Shown here: positions 8,501-15,596 of the stretch, piece by piece
Numbering within the stretch: the first letter of the stretch is position 1
How the letters are laid out: every line of letters starts with the position of its first letter
Notes under the pieces: model-generated
Told to the model about the DNA's origin: nothing
Seen by the model: only the letters and a program-made list of their open reading frames with translations
Databases searched by the model: none
Program-made: the position numbers and the translations under genes
NCBI GenBank assembly: GCA_038747915.1
Contig: JBCDJJ010000057.1
Coordinates: 1 to 23,962, forward strand
Source of the DNA: JBCDAP01 sp038747915
GTDB lineage: Bacteria > Planctomycetota > Phycisphaerae > Phycisphaerales > UBA1924
Direction: 5' to 3'
DNA length: 23,962 nucleotides

Positions 8501-9532
8501 CAGCTCGCTGAAGCGAGCCAGGCGAGCGAGACGCTCGGCGAGCGCGTCGGTGCCCTGCGCGATCGCACCCGCATTGTCGAGCGCGACTGGCAGAGCCTCG
8601 AGATGTCCAAGCGTGAGCTCGAGGTCCGCCGCGAGCACCTCGAAGAAAAGGCCATCACCGAGCTCGAGCTCGATCTCCGCGCCGAGTCGTGCGCCTGGGC
8701 CGCGATGATGGCGGACGGCGATGTCGCGCCGATCGACCGCGAGGCCGACGAGAAGGAGGCCACCGACCTGCGCAAGCAGATCAAAGCACTCGGCAACGTC
8801 AACCTCGACGCCATCGAAGAGGCCGAGGCCCTCGTCGGCCGCAACGAGGAGCTCATTCAACAGGTTGCCGACATCGACGCCGCCCGCGCCCAGCTCGAAG
8901 AACTCATCGACCGTTTGGCAACTGCCAGTCGCGAACGCTTCCGCGAGGCCTTCGTCTCCATCCAAACGCACTTCTCAGGTCAAGACGGCATGTTCCGCCG
9001 GCTCTTCGGCGGCGGCAAGGCCGAGCTCCGCCTGCTGCCCGTGCCGGTGAAAGACGAGGACGGCAACGCCATCGAGGGCGAGATCGACTGGCTCGAATCC
9101 GGCATCGAGGTCATGGCCAAGCCGCCCGGCAAAGAGCCGCGCTCCATCAGCCAGCTCTCGGGTGGCGAGAAGACCATGACCGCCGTCGCCCTCCTCATGA
9201 GCATCTTCCAGTCCAAGCCGAGCCCCTTCTGCGTGCTCGACGAGGTCGACGCCGCCCTCGACGATGCCAACGTCGAACGCTTCTGCCGCATCGTCAAGCA
9301 GGGCCTCGACGACTGCCACTTCATCGTCATCACCCACAACAAGAAGACCATGCGCATGGCCGATGCCCTCATCGGCGTCACCCAGCAGGAGCGGGGGGTC
9401 TCCACCCAGGTCGCGGTGAAGTTCGACGAGGTCAAGGCCAACGGCGAGATCGAGGCCAAGCCCATCAGATCGAACCAGAAGGGAAGCCGCACGCCGAGGG
9501 TTGCAACGCCCGAAGTGGTCGGCGCCGCATGA
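5591..9532 (+). CDS. smc: Chromosome segregation ATPase SMC
   Basis: SMC forms the V-shaped dimer of the bacterial condensin complex that compacts and segregates the chromosome. The 1313-aa protein has all parts in order: N-terminal MRLAKVTLHGFKSFADST and Walker A GPNGCGKSN (residues 31-39); QGKVDAMLLASPIERRIFFEEAAGV; a first long coiled coil (about 210-570); a hinge domain (about 575-735); a second coiled coil (about 740-1120); and the C-terminal ABC half with signature LSGGEK (about 1189) and Walker B FCVLDEVDAALDD (about 1213). Two features are odd. About 60 residues (88-148), acidic and Ala/Pro-rich, are inserted in the N-terminal head where most SMCs have a short turn. The overall length is therefore above the usual 1150-1200 aa. 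Partner genes scpA/scpB are not in the window. Confidence 0.96.
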   Translation: MRLAKVTLHGFKSFADSTDFAFDRPITGIVGPNGCGKSNVVDAIKWVLGERSAKSLRGKEMADVIFAGSAGRKPAGMAAVTLTFENPLVEASPSARTAAPDDLETLSATLDAPTNADAEAEEATADGASGEPANPPDDPTPARPSRALALDTDTVDIERRLYRDGVSQYLINGRKVRLRDIRELFMDTGVGAHAYSIIEQGKVDAMLLASPIERRIFFEEAAGVAKFKARRVEAQRRLERTEANLVRTREQLESTERRLRIVKGQAAKAERFRALDAELRALQACLLLDQHDELAHRLHGLTSQITELDETRKHLTEELARAESEKQAAELARSDLAAKRSRADRERTAAEHTGQQADQRRALTERALAEAEEQLAGERHQLDEMATRRDELAQRITETEQLVGEGRETALRAEADAESAASARAEQQTELAEARRALGEHRADAATAERDRSGVQARLDADRRRLDTVRAESARFDEKRRTLDAERDELRTTLREHTHQFEEQGGRARTLSDDIAERLTRAESLSVDQRRVTERLNEMEQRHARLDSRREAIVELLERREGLAESVRTLMEQRDHPDAPPALAPIVAPLGELVETDTEHAAAVEAALGHMLEAVVVRGGADEVSALASVHLPGRITVLPTAGLTSSGAAPHADADETALLAALWPRVQPARALVRAAPEIAHILDRLLARTLVVADLDAAMLLAAGPLGGPLARGCWRFVTTDGSVIEHDARVTTGTAATGEGGAGLLQRRTELASLGLELSSVERELATLRTARRSLDDRATTLNDELADLRHHLAEAERARTKAESARDRVLAAIDRIDREAAEAERAALEASERAKAIEAERTDLAGQLAALDRRVAEAAERVAEHESAVEHLQHAVERAGDHLGELRAEALRQSERLAGAEREHRRLLRERDEVESGRLRVAQQVEHREARIESHRAAIAEATAEAESAAVEAKRIAASLVELSDQLAEASQASETLGERVGALRDRTRIVERDWQSLEMSKRELEVRREHLEEKAITELELDLRAESCAWAAMMADGDVAPIDREADEKEATDLRKQIKALGNVNLDAIEEAEALVGRNEELIQQVADIDAARAQLEELIDRLATASRERFREAFVSIQTHFSGQDGMFRRLFGGGKAELRLLPVPVKDEDGNAIEGEIDWLESGIEVMAKPPGKEPRSISQLSGGEKTMTAVALLMSIFQSKPSPFCVLDEVDAALDDANVERFCRIVKQGLDDCHFIVITHNKKTMRMADALIGVTQQERGVSTQVAVKFDEVKANGEIEAKPIRSNQKGSRTPRVATPEVVGAA

Positions 9533-9650
9533 CCGCGCCCGTATTTTTCTGACCGGTCGGGCGCATCATGTCCGAGTCGTGCATATCCTATCAAAATACA
9601 AACATACAACGTCCATCGATCCGCGCCCGCGTGGCAGGTGCGCTTGCAAT

Positions 9651-9691
9651 ACTTGAAGTCACTTGAAGTAGAAGTCGCGCGCGTGTAGTGT
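9651..9691 (+). promoter_or_regulatory. Promoter with tandem palindromic operator of the AAA ATPase gene
   Basis: ACTTGAAGT occurs twice with a 10-bp period (9651-9659 and 9661-9669); each copy is a palindrome (ACTT-G-AAGT). The second contains TTGAAG (9663-9668), a -35-like hexamer exactly 17 nt from TAGTGT (9686-9691), which ends 6 nt before the ATG. The two half-sites lie one helical turn apart on the same DNA face, as expected for cooperative regulator binding. Confidence 0.5.
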
Positions 9692-9697
9692 CGTGGG

Positions 9698-10930
9698 ATG
9701 ACCGGCGACAACTCCGAGATGACGCCGGACGACCGGCGGCGGCTTGGTTTGCTCGCGGGCCAAGCCTTCACGCCCGGTCCGCCGGTGCGGGGTGCCGAGG
9801 AGTTCGCAGGTCGGGACGACCAACTCCAGCAGGTCAGCGATGCCATCGGCACGCCGGGGCGGAGCGTGCTGATCTACGGCGAACGCGGCGTCGGCAAGAC
9901 CTCGCTCGCCAACGTGATCGACGAGCTTTACCGCCAGATCTCCGGAGAGCGGATCTGTTCGCCGTCGATCTCGTGCGATAGCGACGACACCTTCGACAGC
10001 ATCTGGAAACGCGTGTTTCGGGCCGCAGCGAGCACGGTCGAAGAACCGCTCTCCGAGCGCGTCACGCACCAACTGCACGACGCGCTGGACGTAGCCATCT
10101 CACTGACCTCCCACGATGTGTGCCGTCTCGCCACGATCGTGACGCAAGCACACCTGTTCATCCCGGTCATCGATGAGCTCGACCGTGTGCCGAACACGCA
10201 CGTGCTCACGGTGATGACCGACACGATCAAGCAACTCTCCGATCACGTGCCGAGCGCGACCGTGGTGCTCGTTGGCGTGGCGGACGAGGTGGATGAACTG
10301 CTCGCAGCCCACAAGTCCATCGAGCGTGCGATCGAGCAGGTGCTGATGCCGAGGATGCCCCCCGACGAGACGCTCGAGATCTTGGCCAAGGGCGCGGCCA
10401 TCACCGGCATCGAGTTCGAGCCCGATGCCAGCTCGCTCATCACCAAAATCGCCATGGGACTGCCGCACCACGCGCACCTGCTGGGGTTGAACGCGACACG
10501 GGCAGCCCTCGAGGCGGGATCGTCGTGCGTTCGAGCGGACGATGTCCACCTGGGGCTTGATCGAGCAATCAAAGGACGGCAGCACACCCTCATGAAGGCA
10601 TACGACGACGCGACCACGAGCCCGAGGCCCGACAACCTCTACCGCCAGGCGCTGCTCGCGTGTGCCCTTGCCGAGACGGATCAGCTCGGCTATTTCACAG
10701 CGGCTGGTGTCCGCGATCCCATGACGGCCATCATGGGCGAGCCCTACGACATCCCCAACTACACCCAGCACCTCGCACAGTTCTGCGAGCAGGGGCGGGG
10801 CCCTGTGCTCCACCGCATCGGGGCGAAACGTCGGTACCGGTACCGCTTCGCCAATGCGCTGCTTCAGCCATTTGTCGTGATGCACGGCCTCAAAGAGGGG
10901 TGGATCTCCGAAGAGGACCTGCGTGGGTGA
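9698..10930 (+). CDS. Orc1/Cdc6-like AAA ATPase, orphan
   Basis: This 410-aa P-loop ATPase has Walker A GERGVGKTS (residues 61-69) after an Orc1/Cdc6-style entry ('FAGRDDQLQQVSDAI'), Walker B LFIPVIDELDRV (153-164), a sensor-1-like strand VVLVGVAD (189-196) and an arginine-bearing 'LMPRMPPDETLEIL' segment typical of STAND/Orc-like proteins. Residues about 310-405 could form a winged-helix region. There is no effector domain, transmembrane segment or signal peptide. Codon use is less C-biased than in neighbouring smc, which suggests later acquisition. It stands alone between smc and nuoA with its own operator-like promoter. Proteins of this type are found as regulators, in mobile elements and in defence loci; the role here is unknown. 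Confidence 0.75.
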   Translation: MTGDNSEMTPDDRRRLGLLAGQAFTPGPPVRGAEEFAGRDDQLQQVSDAIGTPGRSVLIYGERGVGKTSLANVIDELYRQISGERICSPSISCDSDDTFDSIWKRVFRAAASTVEEPLSERVTHQLHDALDVAISLTSHDVCRLATIVTQAHLFIPVIDELDRVPNTHVLTVMTDTIKQLSDHVPSATVVLVGVADEVDELLAAHKSIERAIEQVLMPRMPPDETLEILAKGAAITGIEFEPDASSLITKIAMGLPHHAHLLGLNATRAALEAGSSCVRADDVHLGLDRAIKGRQHTLMKAYDDATTSPRPDNLYRQALLACALAETDQLGYFTAAGVRDPMTAIMGEPYDIPNYTQHLAQFCEQGRGPVLHRIGAKRRYRYRFANALLQPFVVMHGLKEGWISEEDLRG

Positions 10931-10974
10931 GCGGCGCCGGGCTCGGTTGGTCGGCCGCCCCGGCCTGATCTCTC

Positions 10975-10980
10975 TATGAT
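10975..10980 (+). promoter_or_regulatory. -10 box of nuoA (leaderless type)
   Basis: TATGAT, 5/6 to the consensus, ends 7 nt before the ATG at 10988. No -35 hexamer was recognised at 17 nt and there is no Shine-Dalgarno. Confidence 0.45.
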
Positions 10981-10987
10981 CTTCGGC

Positions 10988-11389
10988 ATGGCTGAATCGC
11001 TCACGCTTGCCACCGAGCTCAACTTCTACGTCCCTGTCCTTCTCCTCGTGGCGATGGCGGTGACCTTTGCGGTCGCCAACGTCGTGCTCTCGCTCATCAT
11101 CGGTCCCAAGCTCGAGGGGGACCGCAAGGCCACCACCTACGAGTCGGGCATGATGCCCGTCGGCACCGCCCGCAAGCGGTTCAACGTCCGCTTCTACATC
11201 ATCGCCATGACCTTCCTCGTCTTCGATGTCGAGGTGGTCTTCCTCTACCCCTGGGCCGTCGCCTACGCGGGCATCGACCCGAGCTCCCCCGAGGGCCCCG
11301 TCTTCCTCGGCCGCGTGCTCTTCTTCATGCTCACCACGGTCATCGCCTACATCTACGGCTACCGCAAGGGCATCTTCCGCTTCGACTGA
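10988..11389 (+). CDS. nuoA: NADH-quinone oxidoreductase subunit A
   Basis: NuoA is a small three-helix membrane subunit of respiratory complex I, located near the quinone site. The 133-aa sequence shows helix 1 (YVPVLLLVAMAVTFAVANVVLSLIIG), the conserved loop TTYESGMMPVGTARKRFNVRFYIIAM (family 'YECGxxPxGxxRxRFxVxFYxxAxxF'), helix 2 containing FLVFDVEVVFLYPWAV with the invariant Asp/Glu pair, and helix 3 (LGRVLFFMLTTVIAYIYGYRKGIFRF). The usual Cys of YECG is Ser here. An in-frame ATG lies 12 nt upstream (10976), but it overlaps the TATGAT box, so 10988 is preferred. No other nuo gene is adjacent; the gene is flanked by the AAA ATPase and a minus-strand gene. Confidence 0.93.
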   Translation: MAESLTLATELNFYVPVLLLVAMAVTFAVANVVLSLIIGPKLEGDRKATTYESGMMPVGTARKRFNVRFYIIAMTFLVFDVEVVFLYPWAVAYAGIDPSSPEGPVFLGRVLFFMLTTVIAYIYGYRKGIFRFD

Positions 11390-11409
11390 GCGTGCCCAAG
11401 CATCGGACG

Positions 11410-11440
11410 CCGGTGGCGGAGGCATCCTGCCTCCGCGAAC
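11410..11440. repeat. Dispersed palindrome family A, copy 1
   Basis: GCGGAGGCA (11416-11424), loop TCC, TGCCTCCGC (11428-11436). The 31-nt unit matches 27 of 31 positions at 23442-23472, with a compensatory A-T to G-C change in the stem. It lies just after nuoA in an intergenic gap, like REP elements. Confidence 0.6.
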
Positions 11441-11477
11441 TCAGCACAACCCGCCGAACACGAAGCCTGTGTGCGCC

Positions 11478-11557
11478 GTGGTACTACTCGCCAAAGGCGA
11501 GAACCACGCGAACGACATAGACACTCGGGTCATCGATCCGGCTTCTCGCTCCGCGAG
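11478..11557. terminator. Two stem-loops between convergent nuoA and the coiled-coil gene
   Basis: GTGGT (11478-11482) pairs with ACCAC (11503-11507) around an inner CTCGCC/GGCGAG stem (11487-11492 with 11496-11501, loop AAA). A second small stem CTCGC/GCGAG lies at 11545-11557. Neither has a T-run. Together with the repeat at 11410-11440 they fill the 187-bp convergent gap. Confidence 0.4.
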
Positions 11558-11576
11558 TCGCCCAGCACCCGGTGTG

Positions 11577-13136
11577 TCAGTCGTTGTCGATCGAGCCTTC
11601 GCTCGGCCCGGTCATTGTCTCTGAGACCGCCTGTTTCGCCTTACTCGCGCGTGTCGCGCGTGTCTTCACGGGCTTCACAGATGGCTGCACCGTCGATGCT
11701 GCAGGTTCCGGCGGGCCGGCGCTCGCGGGCTCTATCACCATCATGCTCTCCGCCTGCCGCGCCACCAGGCTCATCGCTGCGGCCATCTTCGAGAGGTCGC
11801 GCGAGATCCCGCCGCGGAACGTCTCGATGATCCGCTGAAGCGGCTCGGGCAGCTCGTCCTCGGCAAGGTCCCGCCCGAGCAGCAGCTCGCGCCACGGCTC
11901 GAGCCGCGTCGCGGCGTCGCGCACATCGACCATCAGCGTGCGCGCCTGCTCGGCCGCTTCGCGCGAGACCTCGACGATCTGCGACGCCTCCTGGCGAAGC
12001 TGCGCGAGACGCGCAGCCTCCGCACGCGCCTCGTCCCGCGCCGATTCGATCGGCCGCAGCGCCTCCTTGGTCTCCACCGCCTGCTCGGTCAGCCGCTGCT
12101 CCGCCTGCTCCACCACCTCGATCGTCTCGTTCAGCGCTTCCGCGGCCTTCTCCTGACGCGACCCCGCCAGGTCGAGCAGCATCTTCGACTCGGCGAGCCG
12201 GTCCTCCAGCTCCCGTGTCGAGTCCTCTGCCGATGCGCGGACCTTCCCGAGCCGACCGGCGATATCCATCACCGCGCCCTGGAGCGTCGCCGCCTCGTCC
12301 ACGACATCCGCGAGGGAGCGAGACCCGTCCTGATCCTCACGCTCGCCCGTGAGTCGCTCGGCCCGCTCGATCATCGCCTCGAGCGTCGCCCGCGCCCCGC
12401 CCGTCGCTGTCTCGAACTCGGTTCGGAACTGGTCACGCATCGCCTCGACCTGCGCCAGCACCGCGGTCACCGAGTCGCGCACCTTCGTCACGCGCTTCTC
12501 GCCGGCCTGGTGCAGCATCGTCTGGGCCTTGTCGCGCGTCGCGGCGAACCGCTCGTACGCCTCGTCCGACCGGTGCTTGAGATCCGCCGCTGCTGCCTCG
12601 CGGTGCTCATCCACCCGCGCGATGTGCTCGGCCGCCTTCTCCTCGAGGTGGGCGACCTGCGCCGAGGTCGATGCCTCGAGCGACGACGCCCGCTCGTCGA
12701 TGCTCATGAGCCGCGTCTCGAGATCGGTGATCGATCGCTCGACCTGCTCCCCTCGTGCGTTCAGGGCCTTGGCGAGCTTGGCAGCGAGTTCGAGCTGATC
12801 GCGCTGCTTCGTTGCCGCCTCGGCGAGTTCCTTCTTCGCCTTGGCTGCTGCGTCCGCTGCACGCTTGAGTGAGGCCGACTCCGACCGCACCTCCGAGAGC
12901 AGCGATCGGAGCTCGCTCCCGAGCGCGTCGAAGGCCGACTGGTCGAGCACCCGCGGCGAGAGGAACACCGGCTCCTCGTCCGCGCTGTGGTGACCACCGG
13001 TGTGCGCCGGCGGCGGCAGACTGCCAGGACGCTGCGGCGAGCGGGCCTCGTTCACCGATCGCGGGCGTTCCGGATCGACCCGCCGGATGTTCGCCACCAC
13101 CTCGCTCGCAAACTGCTCGGCCTGATCATCGCGCAC
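11577..13136 (-). CDS. Long coiled-coil protein of unknown function
   Basis: The 519-aa product is not recognised as a named family. Residues about 1-60 are polar and Pro/Gly/His-rich (PGSLPPPAHTGGHH). From about residue 62 to about 430 it is almost continuous heptad-like Ala/Glu/Arg/Lys/Leu sequence, comparable to methyl-accepting, filament-forming or KfrA/TMF-like coiled coils. A short globular part follows (EPWRELLLGRDLAEDELPEPLQRII), and the tail is Ser/Thr/Ala/Lys-rich and basic. No transmembrane segment or signal peptide is visible, so it is probably cytoplasmic and structural. The GTG at 13136 is chosen because GGAGGT stands 5 nt before it; an upstream in-frame ATG (13245-13247) would overlap the start codon of the divergent pseudouridine synthase gene. 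Confidence 0.75.
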   Translation of the reverse strand: MRDDQAEQFASEVVANIRRVDPERPRSVNEARSPQRPGSLPPPAHTGGHHSADEEPVFLSPRVLDQSAFDALGSELRSLLSEVRSESASLKRAADAAAKAKKELAEAATKQRDQLELAAKLAKALNARGEQVERSITDLETRLMSIDERASSLEASTSAQVAHLEEKAAEHIARVDEHREAAAADLKHRSDEAYERFAATRDKAQTMLHQAGEKRVTKVRDSVTAVLAQVEAMRDQFRTEFETATGGARATLEAMIERAERLTGEREDQDGSRSLADVVDEAATLQGAVMDIAGRLGKVRASAEDSTRELEDRLAESKMLLDLAGSRQEKAAEALNETIEVVEQAEQRLTEQAVETKEALRPIESARDEARAEAARLAQLRQEASQIVEVSREAAEQARTLMVDVRDAATRLEPWRELLLGRDLAEDELPEPLQRIIETFRGGISRDLSKMAAAMSLVARQAESMMVIEPASAGPPEPAASTVQPSVKPVKTRATRASKAKQAVSETMTGPSEGSIDND

Positions 13137-13141
13137 GACAC

Positions 13142-13147
13142 ACCTCC
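13142..13147 (-). promoter_or_regulatory. Ribosome-binding site that fixes the coiled-coil gene start
   Basis: The plus strand reads ACCTCC, i.e. GGAGGT on the minus strand, 5 nt before the GTG at 13136. It leaves a 109-bp divergent promoter region to the next gene. Confidence 0.7.
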
Positions 13148-13233
13148 GCAACACGGGCGCACCACCGGAGATATCGGTCGCTCCACCGCCCAGGCTGGAG
13201 CCATCGTGCCCGTATCCACCCGAGTTGGGCGGA

Positions 13234-13239
13234 TAGACT
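13234..13239 (+). promoter_or_regulatory. -10 box of the rluB-like gene (leaderless type)
   Basis: TAGACT ends 6 nt before the ATG at 13246; no Shine-Dalgarno is present. The string around it (ACTCCA between box and start) resembles that of coaX. Confidence 0.4.
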
Positions 13240-13245
13240 CCAAAC

Positions 13246-14121
13246 ATGCCCCCAGCGGACCACGCCGTCGATCTCCGCGACGCCTCCCGCGGCGAGCGGC
13301 TCCAGAAGGTTCTCGCCGAGGCCGGCGTCGGCTCGCGCCGCGCCTGCGAGGCACTCATCGCCCGGGGCGCGGTCGAGGTCAACGGCGAGCCCGTCATCGC
13401 CCTGCCCGCCTGGGTCGACCCCGCGCAAGACGACATCCGCGTCAACGGCAAGCGCGTCGGTGCCCACCGCGAGGGCCGCCGCGGCCACGTCTACGTGATG
13501 CTCTACAAGCCCCGCCGGACCATGTGCACGATGGACGACCCCGGCGGCCGCCGCACTGTTGCTGAGCTTGTCGAGCACCACTCCGGCGAGCGGCTCTTCC
13601 CTGTCGGTCGCCTCGACTACGACTCCATGGGCCTCCTGCTCATGACCAACGACGGCGACCTCACCCAGCACCTCACCCATCCGCGCTACGGCGTCGAGAA
13701 GACCTACCGCGTGATCGTCCGCGGCAGGCTCGACGAGGAGTCCGTGCGAAAGCTCGGCCGAGGGGTGTACCTCTCCGATCGCCGCGAGGGCCGCACGCTC
13801 GGCGGCTCACGCACCGCGGGTGTGCATATCGAGATCGTCCGCCGCGAGCCCGAGCGGATGCACCTCGACATCACCCTCCACGAGGGCCGCAACCGCCAGG
13901 TCCGCCGCATGCTTGCCGATGTCGGGTGCGCCGTGAAGAAGCTCACCCGCATCCGCCTCGGCCCGCTCGAGCTGCGCGAGCTGCGCCTCGGCGAGTGGCG
14001 CGATCTCACCCCGCACGAGCGCAGACTGCTCTGGAACTCGGTCCGCCGGGCCCGTCGAACCGATGAAGCCCCCGGCACGCGGCCCCCAAGAAGGGCCAAA
14101 CGCCCCAACGCTGCCCGATGA
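13246..14121 (+). CDS. rluB: RluB/RsuA-family 23S rRNA pseudouridine synthase
   Basis: The 291-aa protein isomerises a uridine in ribosomal RNA to pseudouridine. An S4 RNA-binding domain occupies about residues 16-75 (GERLQKVLAEAGVGSRRACE and GAVEVNGEPV). The catalytic domain shows YVMLYKPRRTMCTM, then the family motif FPVGRLDYDSMGLLLMTNDG, where Asp124 is the nucleophile, YRVIVRG, and the late conserved LHEGRNRQVRRMLADVG. The layout with GRLDYxxxGLLLxTNDG is the RsuA/RluB/E/F branch; RluB is the best guess for an S4-containing member of this length. The C-terminus is a basic Arg/Pro tail. The TGA overlaps the next ATG by 4 bases, so the yihY-like gene is coupled. Confidence 0.9.
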   Translation: MPPADHAVDLRDASRGERLQKVLAEAGVGSRRACEALIARGAVEVNGEPVIALPAWVDPAQDDIRVNGKRVGAHREGRRGHVYVMLYKPRRTMCTMDDPGGRRTVAELVEHHSGERLFPVGRLDYDSMGLLLMTNDGDLTQHLTHPRYGVEKTYRVIVRGRLDEESVRKLGRGVYLSDRREGRTLGGSRTAGVHIEIVRREPERMHLDITLHEGRNRQVRRMLADVGCAVKKLTRIRLGPLELRELRLGEWRDLTPHERRLLWNSVRRARRTDEAPGTRPPRRAKRPNAAR

Positions 14122-15587
14122 CACAGGCCGACACCGAACCCGGACCGCTCACCCAACTCCGCCGCTCCGCCGAGCGGCTGGCCTACGGCATCACCCACCC
14201 CGACGAAGAGCTCACCAAGCTCCAGCGGCTCGTGCGCTACTGGTACGCCCTCGGCGGCCACGCCCAACGCCAGCTCGCCCGCAACAACGCCTCGATCATG
14301 GCCGCGGGCCTCGCCTACCGCACGCTCTTCTCGCTCATCCCCGTCCTCGTCCTCTCGCTCGTCGTCCTCCGGCCCTTCGTCGGCACCCAGCAGGTCACCG
14401 ATCTGCTCAAGCAGGTGCTCGATGGCCTCGGCCTCGCCGAACTCGTCGTCGAGGTGCCCGCGAGCGAGCTCGCCGGTCCCACGCCGCCGGACACCGGTGC
14501 GACAACCGCGAGCGAGATGGTGAGCCAGACCGTCGGCGTCTCCCAGTGGATCGAGCAGCTCGTGGGCAACGCCCAGAACTACCTCTCCTCCATCAGCTTC
14601 AGCTCCATCGCGGTCGCCGGTGTGTTCGTGTTCATCTACGCCGCGCTGAGCCTCTTCCTCCAGATCGAGCGTTGCTTCAACATCATTTATGAGAGCCCGG
14701 AGCGCCGCAGCCTCTGGATCCGCATCATGTACTCCTGGGGCCTGCTCACCCTCGGCTCGGTCGCCGCGGCCGCGTCTGCGCTCGTCACTACCACGTACAC
14801 GAGCGATCTCTCCGAGCTACCAAGCTGGCTCGGGTGGGCCAACGGCATCCTCAAAGCCGCCACGCACATCGGCATCGCGTGGCTTGTCTTCTTCGCGGCC
14901 TACCAGCTCGTCCCCGCGGGGCAGGTCAAGCCGAAGTCGGCTGCCGCCGGTGCGCTCCTCGCCGCGGTCGCCTTCGAGATCGGGAAGAACGCCTTGGTGT
15001 GGTTCGTGAGCGAGGGCACCGGCGGGCAGGTGGCGATCTACGGCGCCCTGGCGCTCGTGCCACTGCTCCTGCTCTGGGTCTACATCACGTGGATCATCAT
15101 CCTCTTCGGCCTGCAGTTCGCCCGCGCGATGCAGACCGTGGGGAGCGAAGACTTCTGGCTCGAACGCCGCGCGCCCGACGACCGACTCATCGACCCGCTC
15201 GTCTGCCTCGCGCTGCTCCGCCACATCGCCATCGCCTTCGCCACCGGCGAGCCGCTCAAGGCCGAGCACCTCGCCCATGAAACCCGCCTGCCGACCGCAG
15301 CGGTCCGCCGCACCATGCGCGCCTTCGTCGCCGCTGGCTTCGTGCATGAGGTCACGAGTGAAGAGGCCACGCGCGACGAGGCCGGGCCCGATGCCTACAC
15401 GCTCGCCCGGCCGGCGGCATCCATCGCCCTCGCCGCAGCCATCGACGCCCTGCACGGCCGCGACACCGCCGCAGCCCCGCTCCCGGCGCCGCTCGCCATG
15501 GTCCGCGAGCGAAGCCGCACCGCGCTCGACGGGCTCACCCTCCAGAGCCTCGTCGATGACCCACGAGCCGCCGACCCCGCGGCATAA
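14118..15587 (+). CDS. YihY/BrkB (UPF0761) family inner-membrane protein with C-terminal winged-helix-like domain
   Basis: The 489-aa protein contains six hydrophobic segments at about residues 58-88, 155-182, 200-225, 240-262, 275-297 and 308-334. Family marks are ARNNASIMAAGLAYRTLFSLIPVL (usual 'ASALAYYTLLSLFPLL'), the 'NxIY' region before EPRRS-like ESPERRSLW, and GALALVPLLLLWVYITWIIILFGLQF. The family was once thought to be RNase BN; it is now treated as a membrane protein of unsettled role. Residues about 355-425 (ALLRHIAIAFATGEPLKAEHLAHETRLPTAAVRRTMRAFVAAGFVHEV) look like a winged helix, possibly sensing or scaffolding in the cytoplasm. It starts inside the stop of the rluB-like gene (ATGA) and ends at the coaX promoter. 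Confidence 0.88.
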   Translation: MTQADTEPGPLTQLRRSAERLAYGITHPDEELTKLQRLVRYWYALGGHAQRQLARNNASIMAAGLAYRTLFSLIPVLVLSLVVLRPFVGTQQVTDLLKQVLDGLGLAELVVEVPASELAGPTPPDTGATTASEMVSQTVGVSQWIEQLVGNAQNYLSSISFSSIAVAGVFVFIYAALSLFLQIERCFNIIYESPERRSLWIRIMYSWGLLTLGSVAAAASALVTTTYTSDLSELPSWLGWANGILKAATHIGIAWLVFFAAYQLVPAGQVKPKSAAAGALLAAVAFEIGKNALVWFVSEGTGGQVAIYGALALVPLLLLWVYITWIIILFGLQFARAMQTVGSEDFWLERRAPDDRLIDPLVCLALLRHIAIAFATGEPLKAEHLAHETRLPTAAVRRTMRAFVAAGFVHEVTSEEATRDEAGPDAYTLARPAASIALAAAIDALHGRDTAAAPLPAPLAMVRERSRTALDGLTLQSLVDDPRAADPAA

Positions 15588-15590
15588 ACT
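15585..15590 (+). promoter_or_regulatory. -10 box of coaX overlapping the upstream stop codon
   Basis: TAAACT ends 6 nt before the GTG at 15597 and its first three bases are the TAA stop of the yihY-like gene. No Shine-Dalgarno or clear -35 hexamer is seen. Confidence 0.4.
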
Positions 15591-15596
15591 CCACGC

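Noticed and set aside
5753..8971. Very long open frame on the minus strand (over 1000 codons)
   Set aside because: It lies antisense to smc, whose domains are complete and start with a strong ribosome-binding site. Such frames arise from the codon bias of high-GC coding sequence; the translation is Gly/Ala/Leu/Glu-repetitive with no domain.
9535..9564. Inverted repeat GCGCCCG/CGGGCGC after smc with a T-rich stretch
   Set aside because: The T-stretch lies in the 16-nt loop rather than after the stem, so it does not fit an intrinsic terminator; too weak to call.
13245..13451. Longer N-terminus for the coiled-coil protein
   Set aside because: It would overlap the start codon and coding region of the divergent pseudouridine synthase; GGAGGT before GTG 13136 gives a better start.
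15559..15583. Third copy of palindrome family B at the end of the yihY-like gene
   Set aside because: It shares CCCACGAGCCG with copy 1, but the following bases do not form the 8-bp GNRA hairpin.
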